Shown in pieces: positions 24,305 to 34,257 of a stretch of 64,000 bases of DNA (position 1 is the stretch's first letter; each line of letters begins with the position of its first letter). A program made the position numbers and the translations under genes. A model generated the notes under the pieces. The model saw only the letters and a list, made by a program, of their open reading frames with translations. It was not told the origin of the DNA and did no database searches. Where the stretch lies: positions 124,001-188,000 of the forward strand of contig NZ_BJYY01000015.1 in assembly GCF_007991755.1 (NCBI RefSeq), given 5' to 3'. The stretch comes from Cellulomonas aerilata. Lineage in GTDB: Bacteria > Actinomycetota > Actinomycetes > Actinomycetales > Cellulomonadaceae.

Positions 24305-25098
24305 CGGGGCGGTCGCTGGGCGTGTGCTTCGCTCATCCCGACGACGAGGCGTATGCGGTCTTCGGGTCGGTGGCGCTGCACCGCGACGACCCGGACCTGC
24401 GTGTCGTCGCGCTCCATGCGACCGACGGTGGGGCAGGGCAGATCGCTCCCGGCGTCGAGGTGGGCGCCGAGGGCCTCGGATCGGTCCGTCGTGCAGAGGA
24501 TGACCGCGCCTGGCGGGCGGTGGGGCACAGCCTCGACCGTCATGACTGGCTCGGGTATCCCGACGGAGAGCTCGCCGACGTCCCGCTCGGCGAGCTGGTC
24601 GATCAGGTGGCCTCCTTCCTCGACCAGGAGCGACCCGACGTCGTGGCCACCTTCGGCTCGGACGGGGTGACCGGCCACCCGGACCACATCGCCATCGGAG
24701 CAGCCACCGACGCCGCGTTCCACCGGGTGCGCCGCGAGGGGGGGCCGGGACTGAAGCGCCTGCTGCACGGAGCGATCCCACGGACGTGGTTCGAACGCCA
24801 CCAGGCGTATCGGACCGCCCACGGGTTCCAGACGTGGCAACCCGAGCTGACCTACCACCTGCGACCGGTACCCGACAGCGAGATCGGCGTCCATGTGCGC
24901 ATCCACACCGTGGCTGATCTGGTCGTCGCCGGCCTGCGCGAGCACCGCAGCCAGCGCATGGTCCTCATGCCCACCGAAGTCGACGAGGCCACCTTCCGAC
25001 AGGGGCTCCGCCACGAGTGGCACACGATCGCCTGGCCGCCGCGGAGCAGTGCCGCCGCCGTGCTGGACGACATCTTCGACGCCATCGACGACGACTGA
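24301..25098 (+). CDS. PIG-L family deacetylase
   Basis: The 265-residue protein has the zinc motif AHPDDE (residues 11-16) and the second zinc ligand in GHPDH (about 125-129). These mark the PIG-L/LmbE family that removes acetyl groups from N-acetylglucosaminyl compounds, including the mycothiol enzymes MshB and Mca. It is a little shorter than those and lacks clear specificity motifs, so the substrate stays open. No ribosome-binding site precedes the ATG. The ATGA overlap with the 28-codon frame upstream suggests coupled translation. The neighbours (GNAT and cyclodeaminase-like genes) hint at a small-molecule modification patch. Confidence 0.88.
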   Translation: MTGRSLGVCFAHPDDEAYAVFGSVALHRDDPDLRVVALHATDGGAGQIAPGVEVGAEGLGSVRRAEDDRAWRAVGHSLDRHDWLGYPDGELADVPLGELVDQVASFLDQERPDVVATFGSDGVTGHPDHIAIGAATDAAFHRVRREGGPGLKRLLHGAIPRTWFERHQAYRTAHGFQTWQPELTYHLRPVPDSEIGVHVRIHTVADLVVAGLREHRSQRMVLMPTEVDEATFRQGLRHEWHTIAWPPRSSAAAVLDDIFDAIDDD

Positions 25099-25244
25099 GC
25101 GACGACGTGCCCGCACGAATGCGCATCGCGGCGCCGGGAGCCGCGTCCCGGGGCGGCCACGAGCACCGATCCCCGCCGGACGGGCTGTCCGCGCCCGTGT
25201 CGGGGACACTGGGTGATCGCAGAACCGAGCTCGAGGAGTCAACA

Positions 25245-26186
25245 GTGCCGCAGGGGACCGTCCGCTGGTTCGACGCCGAGCGAGGGTTCGGCTTCATCGC
25301 CCTCGAGGACGGGGCCGAGGACCTGTTCGTGCATGCCACCGAGGTCGTCGGGGACGACGGGACGCGGCTGCTCCGCGAGGGGCAGGTGGTCGAGTTCGAG
25401 GTGGGCGAGGGGGACCGGGGCCCGCAGGCACGCCGCGTCCGCGTCACGGGCGACCTGGCCGCCGACGCGCCCGTGGGCGTGCTGGGCACCGTCACCTGGT
25501 ACGAGCCGAGCAAGGGGTACGGCTTCATCACGCCCGACGGCCACGGCGCCGAGATCTTCGTGCACAGCTCGGCCATCGTCGGGGGCGGCGTGATCACCGA
25601 GGGGCAGCGGGTGGCGTTCCTCGTCGTCGAGGGGGAGAAGGGGCCGCAGGCCGACCACCTGCTGCCGCTGGGGGCCGAGGCCGCCCAGCAGGCCGCTGCG
25701 TCCGACGGGGCGGACGGCACGGTGTCCTGGTACGACCCGGACAAGGGCTTCGGGTTCGTCGCTCCGGAGTCCGGTGGCGAGGACGTCTTCGTCCACGTCC
25801 GGGCACTGGCCGGCGGACTGACCGAGCTGTCCGAGGGCGATCGCGTGACGTACGACGTCGCCGAGAGCGAGAAGGGGCCACAGGCCCGCGACGTGCGGCT
25901 CGTGCGCGGCTCGGCGCCTCGCGGCGCGCCCGCGCCGTCGGCCCACGGTCGGCCGGGGCGCCCGACCGGGTCCGGTGCGCCGGTGCGCGGCGGCGAGGGC
26001 GTGGTCGCGCGGTACGACGCGGAGCGCGGTTTCGGCTTCATCACCCCGGACGCGGGAGGTGCGGACCTGTTCGTGCACGTGTCGGTCCTGCGGGGCGCGG
26101 AGGCGCTGCACGAGGGAGACCGGGTCCGGTACAAGGTGCGTCAGGGCGAACGGGGACCGCAGGCGGACCGCGTCGAGCTGGTGTGA
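25245..26186 (+). CDS. Protein with four tandem cold-shock domains
   Basis: The 313-residue protein holds four CspA-like domains at about 1-66, 76-140, 156-222 and 248-313, instead of the usual single domain of about 67. Each keeps the nucleic-acid motifs RNP1 (RGFGFI, KGYGFI, KGFGFV, RGFGFI) and RNP2 (DLFVH, EIFVH, DVFVH, DLFVH), and each ends in a KGPQA or RGPQA turn. Linkers are short except the third ([20 protein letters not shown]). It should bind single-stranded RNA or DNA with high avidity. The start is GTG 25245 after GAGGAGTCAAC. The build is internal duplication; domains 1 and 4 are the most alike in the RNP1 region (DAERGFGFI in both). Confidence 0.93.
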   Translation: MPQGTVRWFDAERGFGFIALEDGAEDLFVHATEVVGDDGTRLLREGQVVEFEVGEGDRGPQARRVRVTGDLAADAPVGVLGTVTWYEPSKGYGFITPDGHGAEIFVHSSAIVGGGVITEGQRVAFLVVEGEKGPQADHLLPLGAEAAQQAAASDGADGTVSWYDPDKGFGFVAPESGGEDVFVHVRALAGGLTELSEGDRVTYDVAESEKGPQARDVRLVRGSAPRGAPAPSAHGRPGRPTGSGAPVRGGEGVVARYDAERGFGFITPDAGGADLFVHVSVLRGAEALHEGDRVRYKVRQGERGPQADRVELV

Positions 26187-26226
26187 CGCGAGCGGCCCAT
26201 CAGCTCGCCGCCTCGGTGAGGGCCCC

Positions 26227-27266
26227 ATGACCTCCGGCCACGTCATCGTCGCCCCGGACAAGTTCAAGGGCAGCCTGACCGCGGTGGAGGTCGCCCGGCA
26301 CGTCGCCGCCGGCCTCCCCGTCGAGGCCACCATCGCGGTGCGCGACGACGTCGCGCTCGTCGAGCTCGCGCAGGCGTCGGGCCTCGCGCTGATGCCCGCC
26401 GGCCGCCTGGACCCGCTCGGTGCGACCAGCGCGGGCACCGGCGAGATGGTCCGGGCAGCGCTCGACGCCGGCTGCCGGCGTCTCGTGCTCGGCCTGGGCG
26501 GCAGCGCGTGCACCGACGGTGGCGCCGGCATGGCCGCCGCCCTCGGGATGCACCTGCTGGACCGGGCCGGCCGGCCGCTGGCACCCGGCGGAGGCGCACT
26601 GGTGGACCTCGACCGCGTCGTGCTGGACGACTGGGACGAGCGTCTCGCGGGCGTCGTCGTCGAGGTGGCGAGCGACGTGGACAACCCGCTGCTCGGACCG
26701 ACCGGCGCAGCCTCCGTCTACGCCCGACAGAAGGGCGCCTCGGCCGACCAGGTGGTGCGCCTGGAGGCCGGGCTGGCCCGCTGGGCCGCCGTGCTCGGCG
26801 AGCAGCTCGGCACCGACCACACGACGCGTGCGGGAGCCGGAGCGGCCGGGGGTGTCGGCTTCGCCGCCATGGCGCTGCTCGGCGCCACCGTGCGGCCCGG
26901 CATCGACGTCGTCCTCGAGGTCGCCGGCTTCGCGCGCTGCTCCCGGGTGCCGCACTGGTGATCACCGGTGAGGGGTCGCTCGACGCCCAGAGCCTGCACG
27001 GCAAGGCACCGGTCGGCGTCGCCCACGCCGCCGCACGCGCCGGCGTGCCGACAGTCGCCGTCTGCGGCAGGCGCAGCCTGACCTCCGCCCAGCTCGACCG
27101 TGCCGGTCTGGCCGCGGCCTACGCGCTGACCGACCTCGAGCCGGACGTCGCGCGATGCCTGAGCGACGCCGGGCGGCTCCTCGAGGACGTCGGCGCCGCG
27201 GTCGCCCGCGACTGGCTCCACCCCACCCCCGACCGCCCTTCCCCCGCACACCCGCAAGGAGACTGA
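26227..27266 (+). pseudogene. Glycerate kinase pseudogene (internal deletion plus frameshift)
   Basis: The first frame starts normally (ATG 26227, VIVAPDKFKGSLTAVEVA) and keeps LGLGGSACTDGGAGM, SDVDNPLLGPTGA and GAGAAGGVGF, all glycerate kinase motifs. Two lesions are visible. About 45 residues containing the family's conserved ADGGEGT segment are missing between GLPVEATI and AVRDDVALVELAQASG (about base 26330). Near 26930 one base is missing, so the frame ends at TGA 26959 while the true C-terminus continues in another frame as LLPGAALVITGEGSLDAQ to 27266. The product cannot be active. It belonged to glyoxylate or glucarate use with the reductase gene that follows. Confidence 0.82.
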
Positions 27267-27366
27267 TGACCACCATCGGCTTCAGCGGACTCGGCATGAT
27301 GGGCGGCCCGATGGCCGCCGACCTCGTGAAGGCGGGACACACGGTCGTCGGCCACCACCGCAGCCG
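27266..27366 (+). pseudogene. Tartronate-semialdehyde reductase, 5' fragment
   Basis: ATG 27266 has a good ribosome-binding site (AAGGAG) and overlaps the glycerate kinase stop by one base. The first 33 residues are the NAD-binding start of the 3-hydroxyisobutyrate/2-hydroxy-3-oxopropionate reductase family (TTIGFSGLGMMGGPMAADLV, then KAGHTVVGHHRSRR). After that the family similarity stops abruptly, and the DNA continues as part of an alcohol dehydrogenase in a different frame. About 260 residues are lost. Confidence 0.75.
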
Positions 27367-27840
27367 GCGCGGCTGGAGATCGCACGCTCGCTGGGGGCCG
27401 ATGCCGTCGTCCACGCCCCCGGCGAGCGGGTCGTCGACGTCGTGCGGGACCGCGCCGCAGGGCGCGGCGCCGACCTGGTGGTCGAGGCTGCGGGGTACGA
27501 CGCCCTGCGCGCGGACGCCGTGGAGATGGTCCGCAGCCAGGGCGTCGTCGGCTCTTTCGGGTTCCCCGAGCGGTACGGCGCGGACGCGTTCCCGATGTTC
27601 GCCGCCTACCGCAGGTCGGTCCGCATCCGGCTCGCGTCGGGCACCCAGGGCGAACCCGGGCTGCGGGCCTTCCGTGACGCCGTCGACCACGTCCGGCTCG
27701 GCGCGGTGAGCGTCGACCACTGCCTGCGCGACAGGTGCACGCTCGAGCAGGTGCCGCAGGCGCTGGCGCTCGCCCGCGACCACCGGCAGCTCGGCGTCGA
27801 GGTCGTCATCGACGTCGCGGACCTGGACGGTCGAGGCTCT
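27367..27840 (+). pseudogene. Zinc-type alcohol dehydrogenase (MDR family), 3' fragment
   Basis: From about 27370 the frame encodes the second half of a medium-chain dehydrogenase: RLEIARSLGADAVV, then GRGADLVVEAAGYDAL of the Rossmann fold, and FPMFAAYRRSVRI and LEQVPQALALARDH of the C-terminal part. The catalytic zinc domain and the cofactor Gly motif that should precede it are absent, and there is no start codon. The frame runs on without a stop into the tRNA at 28005, so the native end is also lost, near 27830. Confidence 0.75.
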
Positions 27841-27915
27841 GCCTCGACGTGCGCACGAGCGCAGTGTCCCGAGCGGGAGGCACCCCAGGGCGCCGACGCG
27901 ATCGCTCTCGTGACC

Positions 27916-27934
27916 CAGCAGCACCGAGCTGCTG
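27916..27934. terminator. Hairpin downstream of tRNA-Arg
   Basis: CAGCAGC (27916-27922) pairs perfectly with GCTGCTG (27928-27934) around ACCGA. It begins nine bases beyond the 3' end of the minus-strand tRNA, the right place for its terminator, though no T-run follows. Confidence 0.4.
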
Positions 27935-27943
27935 GTCAGACTG

Positions 27944-28016
27944 TGCCCGCGAAAGGACTCGAACCTTCGACCTTCTGCTCCGGAGGCAGACGCTCTATCC
28001 ACTGAGCTACGCGGGC
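27944..28016 (-). tRNA. tRNA-Arg (anticodon CCG)
   Basis: The minus strand folds as a 73-base tRNA. The acceptor stem is GCCCGCG with CGCGGGC and discriminator A. The D arm is GCTC-AGTGGATA-GAGC, the anticodon stem TCTGC/GCAGA holds loop CTCCGGA (anticodon CCG, reading CGG), and the T arm contains GGTTCGAGTCC. CCA is not encoded. Directly downstream lies the decayed glycerate locus, and tRNA ends are common recombination sites, although no integrase or direct-repeat att site is seen here. Confidence 0.95.
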
Positions 28017-28109
28017 GGGCGCCGCAGCGCGGCACGGGCACCGACACTACCGCACGCGGCGAGCCGTTGGTGCGCCCGGTCGCCGGGCGCCCGCGCGCCG
28101 CGATCGGGC

Positions 28110-28115
28110 TACCCT
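28110..28115 (+). promoter_or_regulatory. Candidate -10 box for the MFS gene
   Basis: TACCCT followed by CGGGCG matches the -10 and spacing pattern at argS in this window. It would give a leader of about 70 bases before the ATG at 28193. Confidence 0.4.
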
Positions 28116-28192
28116 CGGGCGCGGCTCGCACCGACCGGACCTGCCGGACCGGCACGCGGGCGACCCGCCACCCCCGTCAGGAATCGGTGCCC

Positions 28193-29464
28193 ATGCGCGC
28201 GTCCACTCCCGCCAAGTCGTGGCGCGGGCGGTGGCTGGTGCTCGCCGGCATCGTGCTGGTGGCGCTCAACCTGCGGATCGCGGTCGCGGCGGTGTCGCCG
28301 ATCCTCGACGTCGTCCGCACCGACGTCGCGCTGACCGACACCCTCGCCGGCGTCCTGGGCGCCATCCCGCTCGCGTCGTTCGCGGTGTTCGGGTCGCTCG
28401 CGCCTCTGGTCGCCCGGCGCGCCGGGCTGGAGCCGACGCTCATCGTCGCGATGGTCCTGTCCGCGGTGGGCGAGGTGGTCCGGTCCACGACGTCGTCGCC
28501 GGGTCCCTTCCTCGGCTGGACGGTGATCGCGCTCGCGGGGATGGGGATGGGCAACGTCCTGCTCCCGCCGCTGGTCAAGCGCTACTTCCCGGACCGCATT
28601 GGCCCGGTCACCGCGGTCTACTCCATGGCGATGGCCTTCAGCACGACGGCGCCGGCGGTGCTCGCGGCGCCGCTCGCGCGGCAGCTGGGGTGGCGGGTCG
28701 CGATCGCCTCGTGGGCGACCATCGGCGTCGTCGCGGTGGTGCCGTGGTGCATCGTCGTCGCCCGGTCCAGCGCCGTCCGCGCGCACCTGCGCACCATCCT
28801 GGCCCGCGCACCGCGCGACACCCCGGGTCTGGCGGCCCGGGACCGGGCCGGCGGCCGGGTCTGGCGGACGCCGCTGGGGTGGGGGATGGCGCTCGCCTTC
28901 GGCATGAACTCGCTCAACACCTACGCGATGTTCGCCTGGCTGCCCCAGATCCTGGTCGACGCCGGGCTGCCGCCGGAGGCCGGCGGACGCTGGCTGGGCC
29001 TGTTCGCGATCCTCGGCCTGCCGTTCTCCTTCGCCGGGCCGATGCTCGCCGCGCGCATGCGCAACCCGTACCCGGTCGCCCTCGTGCTGGCCGCCTGCTT
29101 CGTCGCTGGCTACCTCGGCCTGCTGCTCTCCCCGGCGGACGGGACGGCGCTCTGGATGCTCCTGCTGGGCATCGCCCCCGGCGTGTTCCCCATGCTGCTG
29201 GCGCTCATCAACCTGCGGACCCGCACGTCCGCCGGCGCGACGTCCCTGTCCGGGTTCGTGCAGGGCGTCGGCTACGGGATCTCGGTGCCCGGACCGGTGC
29301 TGGTCGGTGTGCTCTACGAGCGCACCGGCGGCTGGACCGCCGTGTTCGTGCTGCTGATCGCGACCGTCGTCGTGCTGGCGGTCGCGGCCGCGGTCGCGTG
29401 CCGGCCGCAGATCCTCGAGGACCGGTGGGGGCCGGCGGTCCCCGAGCCGCCCGCCACCCCCTGA
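28193..29464 (+). CDS. MFS transporter, CynX/NimT (cyanate-type) family
   Basis: The 423-residue protein has 12 membrane helices. The beginning, [21 protein letters not shown], and LALGSMTAL-like helix 2 region ([20 protein letters not shown]) are typical of the CynX/NimT branch, which includes exporters of 2-nitroimidazole and importers of cyanate. [20 protein letters not shown] (about residue 118) is the family's helix 4 motif. I chose the ATG at 28193; GTG 28187 is equally possible. The ribosome-binding site is weak (CAGGAA). The substrate is unknown. It ends 106 bases before argS and appears to be monocistronic. Confidence 0.85.
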   Translation: MRASTPAKSWRGRWLVLAGIVLVALNLRIAVAAVSPILDVVRTDVALTDTLAGVLGAIPLASFAVFGSLAPLVARRAGLEPTLIVAMVLSAVGEVVRSTTSSPGPFLGWTVIALAGMGMGNVLLPPLVKRYFPDRIGPVTAVYSMAMAFSTTAPAVLAAPLARQLGWRVAIASWATIGVVAVVPWCIVVARSSAVRAHLRTILARAPRDTPGLAARDRAGGRVWRTPLGWGMALAFGMNSLNTYAMFAWLPQILVDAGLPPEAGGRWLGLFAILGLPFSFAGPMLAARMRNPYPVALVLAACFVAGYLGLLLSPADGTALWMLLLGIAPGVFPMLLALINLRTRTSAGATSLSGFVQGVGYGISVPGPVLVGVLYERTGGWTAVFVLLIATVVVLAVAAAVACRPQILEDRWGPAVPEPPATP

Positions 29465-29558
29465 CGCCCGGACGAGGTCACACCGCGCCGCCGCCGCACC
29501 CGCCGCCCCCACCCGCCCGCCGCCCCCGGCCGCGACGTCGTCGTCCGTGGGCACTCGG

Positions 29559-29564
29559 TACCCT
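29559..29564 (+). promoter_or_regulatory. -10 box giving a leaderless argS message
   Basis: TACCCT ends exactly six bases before the GTG of argS (29571), so transcription should begin at or next to the start codon. Confidence 0.55.
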
Positions 29565-29570
29565 CGGGGG

Positions 29571-31250
29571 GTGACCCCTGCCGAGCTCTCCGAGGCCCTC
29601 CACGCTGCCCTGACCGCCGCCGTCGACGACGGCACGTTCGCCCTGGACGCGTCGGCGGTCCCGTCCACCGTGCACGTGGAGCGGCCCCGCCAGCGCGAGC
29701 ACGGGGACTGGGCGACGAACGTGGCGATGCAGCTGGGCAAGAAGGCCGGCACGAACCCGCGCGCCTTCGCCGAGGAGCTGGCGCGCCGGCTGACCGGGGT
29801 CCCCGGCATCGGCGCCGTCGACGTCGCCGGCCCCGGGTTCCTCAACATCACGCTGGACACGGCCGCCGCCGGGGGACTGGCCCGGGCGGTCGTCGAGGCC
29901 GGCGCCGCGTACGGCCGCACCGAGGCGCTCGCCGGGCAGAACATCAACCTCGAGTTCGTCTCCGCCAACCCCACCGGGCCGATCCACATCGGCGGCGTGC
30001 GGTGGGCCGCCGTGGGCGACTCGCTGGCCCGCGTGCTGCAGGCGGCCGGGGCCCGGGTGACCCGCGAGTACTACTTCAACGACCACGGGTCGCAGATCGA
30101 CCGGTTCGCGCGGTCCCTCCTGGCCCGGGCGAAGGGCGACCCCGCGCCCGAGGACGGCTACGGCGGCCAGTACATCTCCGACATCGCCGACGCGATCACG
30201 GCCGGGCGGGCCCAGGCGGGGGAGCCGGACCCGTTGACCCTGCCGGACGACGAGGCCCAGGAGGTCTTCCGCGCAGCCGGCGTCGAGCTGATGTTCGCCG
30301 AGATCAAGGCGAAGCTGCACGACTTCCGCGTCGAGTTCGACGTCTACTTCCACGAGGACCACCTGCACGAGTCCGGGGCCGTGGAGCGTGCGGTCGCCCG
30401 GCTGCGCGACCTCGGCCACATCTTCGAGGCCGACGGCGCCGTGTGGCTGCGCACCACCGAGTTCGGTGACGACAAGGACCGGGTGATCGTCAAGTCCGAC
30501 GGTCAGCCGGCCTACATCTCCGGTGACCTGGCCTACTACCTCGACAAGCGCGAGCGCGGGTTCGACCGCGTCATCATCATGCTCGGCGCCGACCACCACG
30601 GGTACATCGGCCGGATGATGGCGATGTGCGCCGCGTTCGGCGACACCCCCGGCGTCAACCTCGAGATCCTCATCGGCCAGCTCGTCAACCTGGTGAAGGA
30701 CGGCCAGCCGGTCCGGATGTCCAAGCGGGCCGGGACGATCGTCACCCTCGACGACCTGGTCGACGCCGTCGGGGTGGACGCCGCGCGCTACGCGCTGGCT
30801 CGGTCGGCCGCGAACTCCAGCCTGGACATCGACCTGGACCTCCTGACGACGGCGACCAATGAGAACCCGGTCTTCTACGTGCAGTACGCCCACGCCCGCA
30901 CCGTCAACGTCGCACGCAACGCCGCGGACTCGGGCGTCGACCGCGCGGCCGGGTTCGACGGGGCTGTGCTCGACCACCCGAGCGAGACGGTGCTGCTGGG
31001 CTCCATCGCCGAGTTCCCGCGCGTCGTCGCCCAGGCGGCCGAGCTGCGCGAGCCGCACCGGGTCGCCCGCTACCTCGAGGAGCTCGCCGCGGCGTACCAC
31101 AAGTGGTACGACCAGCGCCGCGTGACCCCGTTCGGCGACGAGGAGGTCACGGACGTGCACCGCACCCGCCTGTGGCTCAACGACGCCACCCGTCAGGTGC
31201 TCGCCAACGGGCTGGGCCTGCTGGGCGTCGGCGCGCCGGAGCGGATGTGA
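29571..31250 (+). CDS. argS: Arginyl-tRNA synthetase
   Basis: The 559-residue class I synthetase attaches arginine to tRNA-Arg in the cytoplasm. It has an N-terminal Add1 tRNA-recognition domain (1-110), the HIGH-type motif [14 protein letters not shown] near residue 132, [11 protein letters not shown] after it, and RMSKRAG (the KMSKS loop) near residue 384. The C-terminal anticodon-binding helices end in [12 protein letters not shown]. Length is as usual. GTG 29571 is preceded by TACCCT and six bases, so initiation is probably leaderless. The gene heads the argS-lysA pair, whose GTGA overlap at 31247 couples them. The only arginine tRNA in the window reads CGG. Confidence 0.97.
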   Translation: MTPAELSEALHAALTAAVDDGTFALDASAVPSTVHVERPRQREHGDWATNVAMQLGKKAGTNPRAFAEELARRLTGVPGIGAVDVAGPGFLNITLDTAAAGGLARAVVEAGAAYGRTEALAGQNINLEFVSANPTGPIHIGGVRWAAVGDSLARVLQAAGARVTREYYFNDHGSQIDRFARSLLARAKGDPAPEDGYGGQYISDIADAITAGRAQAGEPDPLTLPDDEAQEVFRAAGVELMFAEIKAKLHDFRVEFDVYFHEDHLHESGAVERAVARLRDLGHIFEADGAVWLRTTEFGDDKDRVIVKSDGQPAYISGDLAYYLDKRERGFDRVIIMLGADHHGYIGRMMAMCAAFGDTPGVNLEILIGQLVNLVKDGQPVRMSKRAGTIVTLDDLVDAVGVDAARYALARSAANSSLDIDLDLLTTATNENPVFYVQYAHARTVNVARNAADSGVDRAAGFDGAVLDHPSETVLLGSIAEFPRVVAQAAELREPHRVARYLEELAAAYHKWYDQRRVTPFGDEEVTDVHRTRLWLNDATRQVLANGLGLLGVGAPERM

Positions 31251-32740
31251 CCCGGGCCGGGCAGACCGGTCCGGCCGGCACGGACGTCGCCGGGGGCACC
31301 GTCGGCACGGACGTCCCCGACGCCGCGGGCCCGCACGTCACCGAGGGCGTCTCCGTCTCCGTGCCCGACGGCGTCGCCCCCGGCCAGGCGGCCGGCCTCG
31401 ACCCGCAGGTGTGGTCCTCGGGCGTCACGCGCGGGCCGGACGGCGCCCTGCGCGTGGCGGGAGCGGACGTCCGGGACATCGCGCGCGAGCACGGCACCCC
31501 CGCCTACGTCCTGGACGAGGCGGACTTCCGGCGCCGCGCACGCACCTACCGGGAGGCCTTCACCCGCGCCTTCGCCACCATCGGGACCGGGGTCGACGTC
31601 TACTACGCCGGCAAGGCGTTCCTGTCCGTCGCGGTCGCCCGGTGGGCGCACGAGGAGGGGCTGCGGGTCGACACCGCGACCGGCGGTGAGCTCGCCGTCG
31701 CGCTGCGGGCCGGCGTGCCCGGCGCGGACATCGGCCTGCACGGCAACAACAAGTCCGACGCCGAGATCGCCCGGGCGCTGGACGCGGGGGTCGGACGGCT
31801 CATCGTGGACTCGCTCGCCGAGGTCGACCGCGTGGCGGACGCCGCCGCGCGCACCGGCCGGCGGGCGCCGGTCATGGTCCGGGTCACCACCGGCATCCAC
31901 GCCGGCGGGCACGAGTACATCTCGACGGCGCACGAGGACCAGAAGTTCGGCCTGTCGGTCGCCGGGGGTCAGGCGCTCGAGGCGCTGCACGCGGTCCTTG
32001 CCCGGCCCGAGCTCGAGCTGCTCGGGCTCCACTCGCACATCGGCTCGCAGATCCTGGACGCCGCGGGCTTCGAGGAGGCGGCCCGGACGCTGCTGCGCCT
32101 GCGCGCCGACCTGCACGAGGGCACCGGGTACCTCCTCGGCGAGGTCGACCTCGGCGGCGGGTACGGCGTCGCCTACCTGCCGGGGGAGACCCCGGTCGAC
32201 CCGGTCGAGGTCGCCGGCCGGCTGGCGGCGACCGTCGGGGCCGTGTGCACCGAGCTGGGCACCCCGGTGCCGCGCATCTCGATCGAGCCCGGGCGGGCGA
32301 TCGTCGGGCCGACCACGTTCACGCTCTACACGGTGGGGACCGTCAAGCCGGTCACGGTCGAGGGCGACGACGGCGCGTTCACCCGGACCTACGTCTCGGT
32401 CGACGGCGGCATGAGCGACAACCTGCGTCCGGCGCTCTACGGCGCGCAGTACACCGCGACGGTGGCCTCGCGCGCGGCCGCGACGGACACGGCACGGTCG
32501 CGCGTGGTCGGCAAGCACTGCGAGAGCGGGGACATCGTCGTGCACGACGTCCGGCTGGCGGCCGACGTGCGCCCCGGTGACCTGCTCGCGGTGCCGGTCA
32601 CCGGCGCGTACGGCCGCTCGATGGCGTCCAACTACAACCACGTGCCACGCCCGCCGGTGCTCGCCGTGACCGACGGCGTCGTGCGGGTGCTGGTGCGCCG
32701 GGAGACCGAGGACGACCTGCTCGCGCTCGACCTGGGCTGA
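31247..32740 (+). CDS. lysA: Diaminopimelate decarboxylase
   Basis: The 497-residue PLP enzyme converts meso-diaminopimelate to lysine, the last step of lysine synthesis. The PLP Lys lies in VYYAGKAFL (about residue 121), [13 protein letters not shown] and LHSHIGSQI follow, the phosphate loop is [12 protein letters not shown] (about 304), and the substrate Cys is in [10 protein letters not shown] (about 425). The first 45 residues (ending GVAPGQAAG) are low-complexity and not part of the fold. GTG 31247 overlaps the argS stop by four bases, so translation is coupled. A GC hairpin (32746-32774) follows the gene. Confidence 0.96.
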   Translation: MTRAGQTGPAGTDVAGGTVGTDVPDAAGPHVTEGVSVSVPDGVAPGQAAGLDPQVWSSGVTRGPDGALRVAGADVRDIAREHGTPAYVLDEADFRRRARTYREAFTRAFATIGTGVDVYYAGKAFLSVAVARWAHEEGLRVDTATGGELAVALRAGVPGADIGLHGNNKSDAEIARALDAGVGRLIVDSLAEVDRVADAAARTGRRAPVMVRVTTGIHAGGHEYISTAHEDQKFGLSVAGGQALEALHAVLARPELELLGLHSHIGSQILDAAGFEEAARTLLRLRADLHEGTGYLLGEVDLGGGYGVAYLPGETPVDPVEVAGRLAATVGAVCTELGTPVPRISIEPGRAIVGPTTFTLYTVGTVKPVTVEGDDGAFTRTYVSVDGGMSDNLRPALYGAQYTATVASRAAATDTARSRVVGKHCESGDIVVHDVRLAADVRPGDLLAVPVTGAYGRSMASNYNHVPRPPVLAVTDGVVRVLVRRETEDDLLALDLG

Positions 32741-32745
32741 GCGCG

Positions 32746-32774
32746 CCCGGCGCCGCGGGGCGGCCGGCGCCGGG
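32746..32774 (+). terminator. Hairpin after lysA
   Basis: CCCGGCGCCG (32746-32755) pairs with CGGCGCCGGG (32765-32774), ten perfect pairs and a nine-base loop, starting five bases after the lysA stop. It separates argS-lysA from the threonine genes, whose candidate -10 (TATGGT, 32787-32792) lies just beyond. Confidence 0.6.
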
Positions 32775-32919
32775 ACGGCGCACCCGTATGGTGAGACGCC
32801 GTGCCCGGGGGCGCCGGGTGCGGCGAGGATCGGCGCGCGTCCGACGTCAGCGGTCGGTGGACGACGTGTCCGCCGCCGGTGGACACCGAGGTGCGACGAG
32901 CGACATGGAGGGTGGCGAG

Positions 32920-34257
32920 GTGACGGCTGTGGACGGCGTCCGTCCGGACGACGGGACCAGGGGCGCGGCCCCGACGCCGCTGCGGGTCGCCCTGCTCGGC
33001 TGCGGGGTGGTCGGCTCGCAGGTCGCACGCCTGCTGCGCGAGCAGCACGACGACCTGGCGGCGCGCGTCGGTGCCCCCCTGGACCTGGTCGGCATCGCGG
33101 TCCGGGACGTCGACGTCCCGCGCGAGGGCGTCGACCCGGCGCTGCTCACCACGGACGCCGAGGGTCTCGTCGCGCGCGCCGACATCGTCGTGGAGGTCAT
33201 CGGCGGGCTGGAGCCGGCGCGCTCGCTGCTCCTGCGGGCGATCGGGTGCGGTGCCTCGGTGGTGACCGCGAACAAGGCGCTGCTCGCCGAGGACGGCCCG
33301 ACCCTGTACGCCGCCGCCGACGCCGCGGGGGTGGACGTCTACTTCGAGGCCGCCGTCGCCGGTGCCATCCCGATCGTCCGGCCGGTGCGCGAGTCCCTGG
33401 CCGGCGACCGGGTGCGGCGCATCGTGGGCATCGTCAACGGCACCACCAACTACGTGCTCGACCAGATGGCGACCGAGCGCCTGGACCTCGACGCCGCCGT
33501 GGCGCAGGCGCAGGCGCTCGGCTACGCCGAGGCCGACCCGACGGCTGACGTCGAGGGCTACGACGCCGCCGCGAAGGCCGCGATCCTCGCGTCGCTGGCG
33601 TTCCACATGCGGGTCCCGCTCGAGGACGTCCACCGCGAGGGGATCACCGCGATCACCGCCGAGGACGTCACCTGGGCGGCCAGCACCGGGCACGTCGTCA
33701 AGCTGCTCGCGATCGCCGAGCGCACCGACGACGGCGTCTCGGTCCGCGTGCACCCCGCGCTGGTCCCCACGACCCACCCGCTGTCCGGCGTCCGGGGGGC
33801 GTTCAACGCGGTGTTCGTCGAGGCCGAGTCGGCCGGCGAGCTCATGTTCTACGGGCGCGGGGCCGGCGGGGCGCCCACCGCGTCGGCCGTGCTCGGCGAC
33901 GTCGTGTCGGCCGCACGCAACCGGGTGCTCGGCGGCCGCGGGCCGGTCGAGTCCAGCTATGCCGACCTGCCCGTGCTGCCGGCCTCGGCAGCGCTGACGC
34001 GCTACCAGGTGCGGATCGACGTCGTCGACCGTCCCGGCGTGCTCGCCCAGGTCGCGGCGGCGCTCGCCGACCACGGGGTGTCCATCGAGGCCGTGCGGCA
34101 GTCGCTCGCCGCCGGACCCGGGGACGCCGAGGTCGCCCACCTGGTCATGACCACGCACTCCGCGACCGACGCCGCGCTCGCGGCGACGGTCGAGGCGGTC
34201 GCGGGGCTGGACGCCGTCCTGGCGGTCCGGTCCGTGCTTCGAGTCGAGGGGAACTGA
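32920..34257 (+). CDS. hom: Homoserine dehydrogenase
   Basis: The 445-residue protein reduces aspartate semialdehyde to homoserine, the branch point toward threonine and methionine. The NAD(P) loop is [11 protein letters not shown] (about residue 25). [11 protein letters not shown] and [11 protein letters not shown] are family signatures, and the catalytic Lys lies in [14 protein letters not shown]. The C-terminal ACT domain (from about 350: [22 protein letters not shown]) gives feedback control by threonine. The best start is GTG 32920, seven bases after GGAGGG; ATG 32905 and upstream codons would add low-complexity residues. The coding region ends in the ATG of thrC, a one-base overlap. Confidence 0.96.
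   Translation: MTAVDGVRPDDGTRGAAPTPLRVALLGCGVVGSQVARLLREQHDDLAARVGAPLDLVGIAVRDVDVPREGVDPALLTTDAEGLVARADIVVEVIGGLEPARSLLLRAIGCGASVVTANKALLAEDGPTLYAAADAAGVDVYFEAAVAGAIPIVRPVRESLAGDRVRRIVGIVNGTTNYVLDQMATERLDLDAAVAQAQALGYAEADPTADVEGYDAAAKAAILASLAFHMRVPLEDVHREGITAITAEDVTWAASTGHVVKLLAIAERTDDGVSVRVHPALVPTTHPLSGVRGAFNAVFVEAESAGELMFYGRGAGGAPTASAVLGDVVSAARNRVLGGRGPVESSYADLPVLPASAALTRYQVRIDVVDRPGVLAQVAAALADHGVSIEAVRQSLAAGPGDAEVAHLVMTTHSATDAALAATVEAVAGLDAVLAVRSVLRVEGN

Noticed and set aside
27840-28020. Phage or island integration site at the tRNA
   Set aside because: No integrase gene, no duplicated tRNA end and no att-like direct repeat were found. The neighbouring decay can be explained by deletion and recombination.
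32793-32919. A leader peptide or threonine attenuator before hom
   Set aside because: The leader has no run of Thr or Ile codons in a short frame; only a weak 6-pair stem (GTGTCC...GGACAC) was seen.
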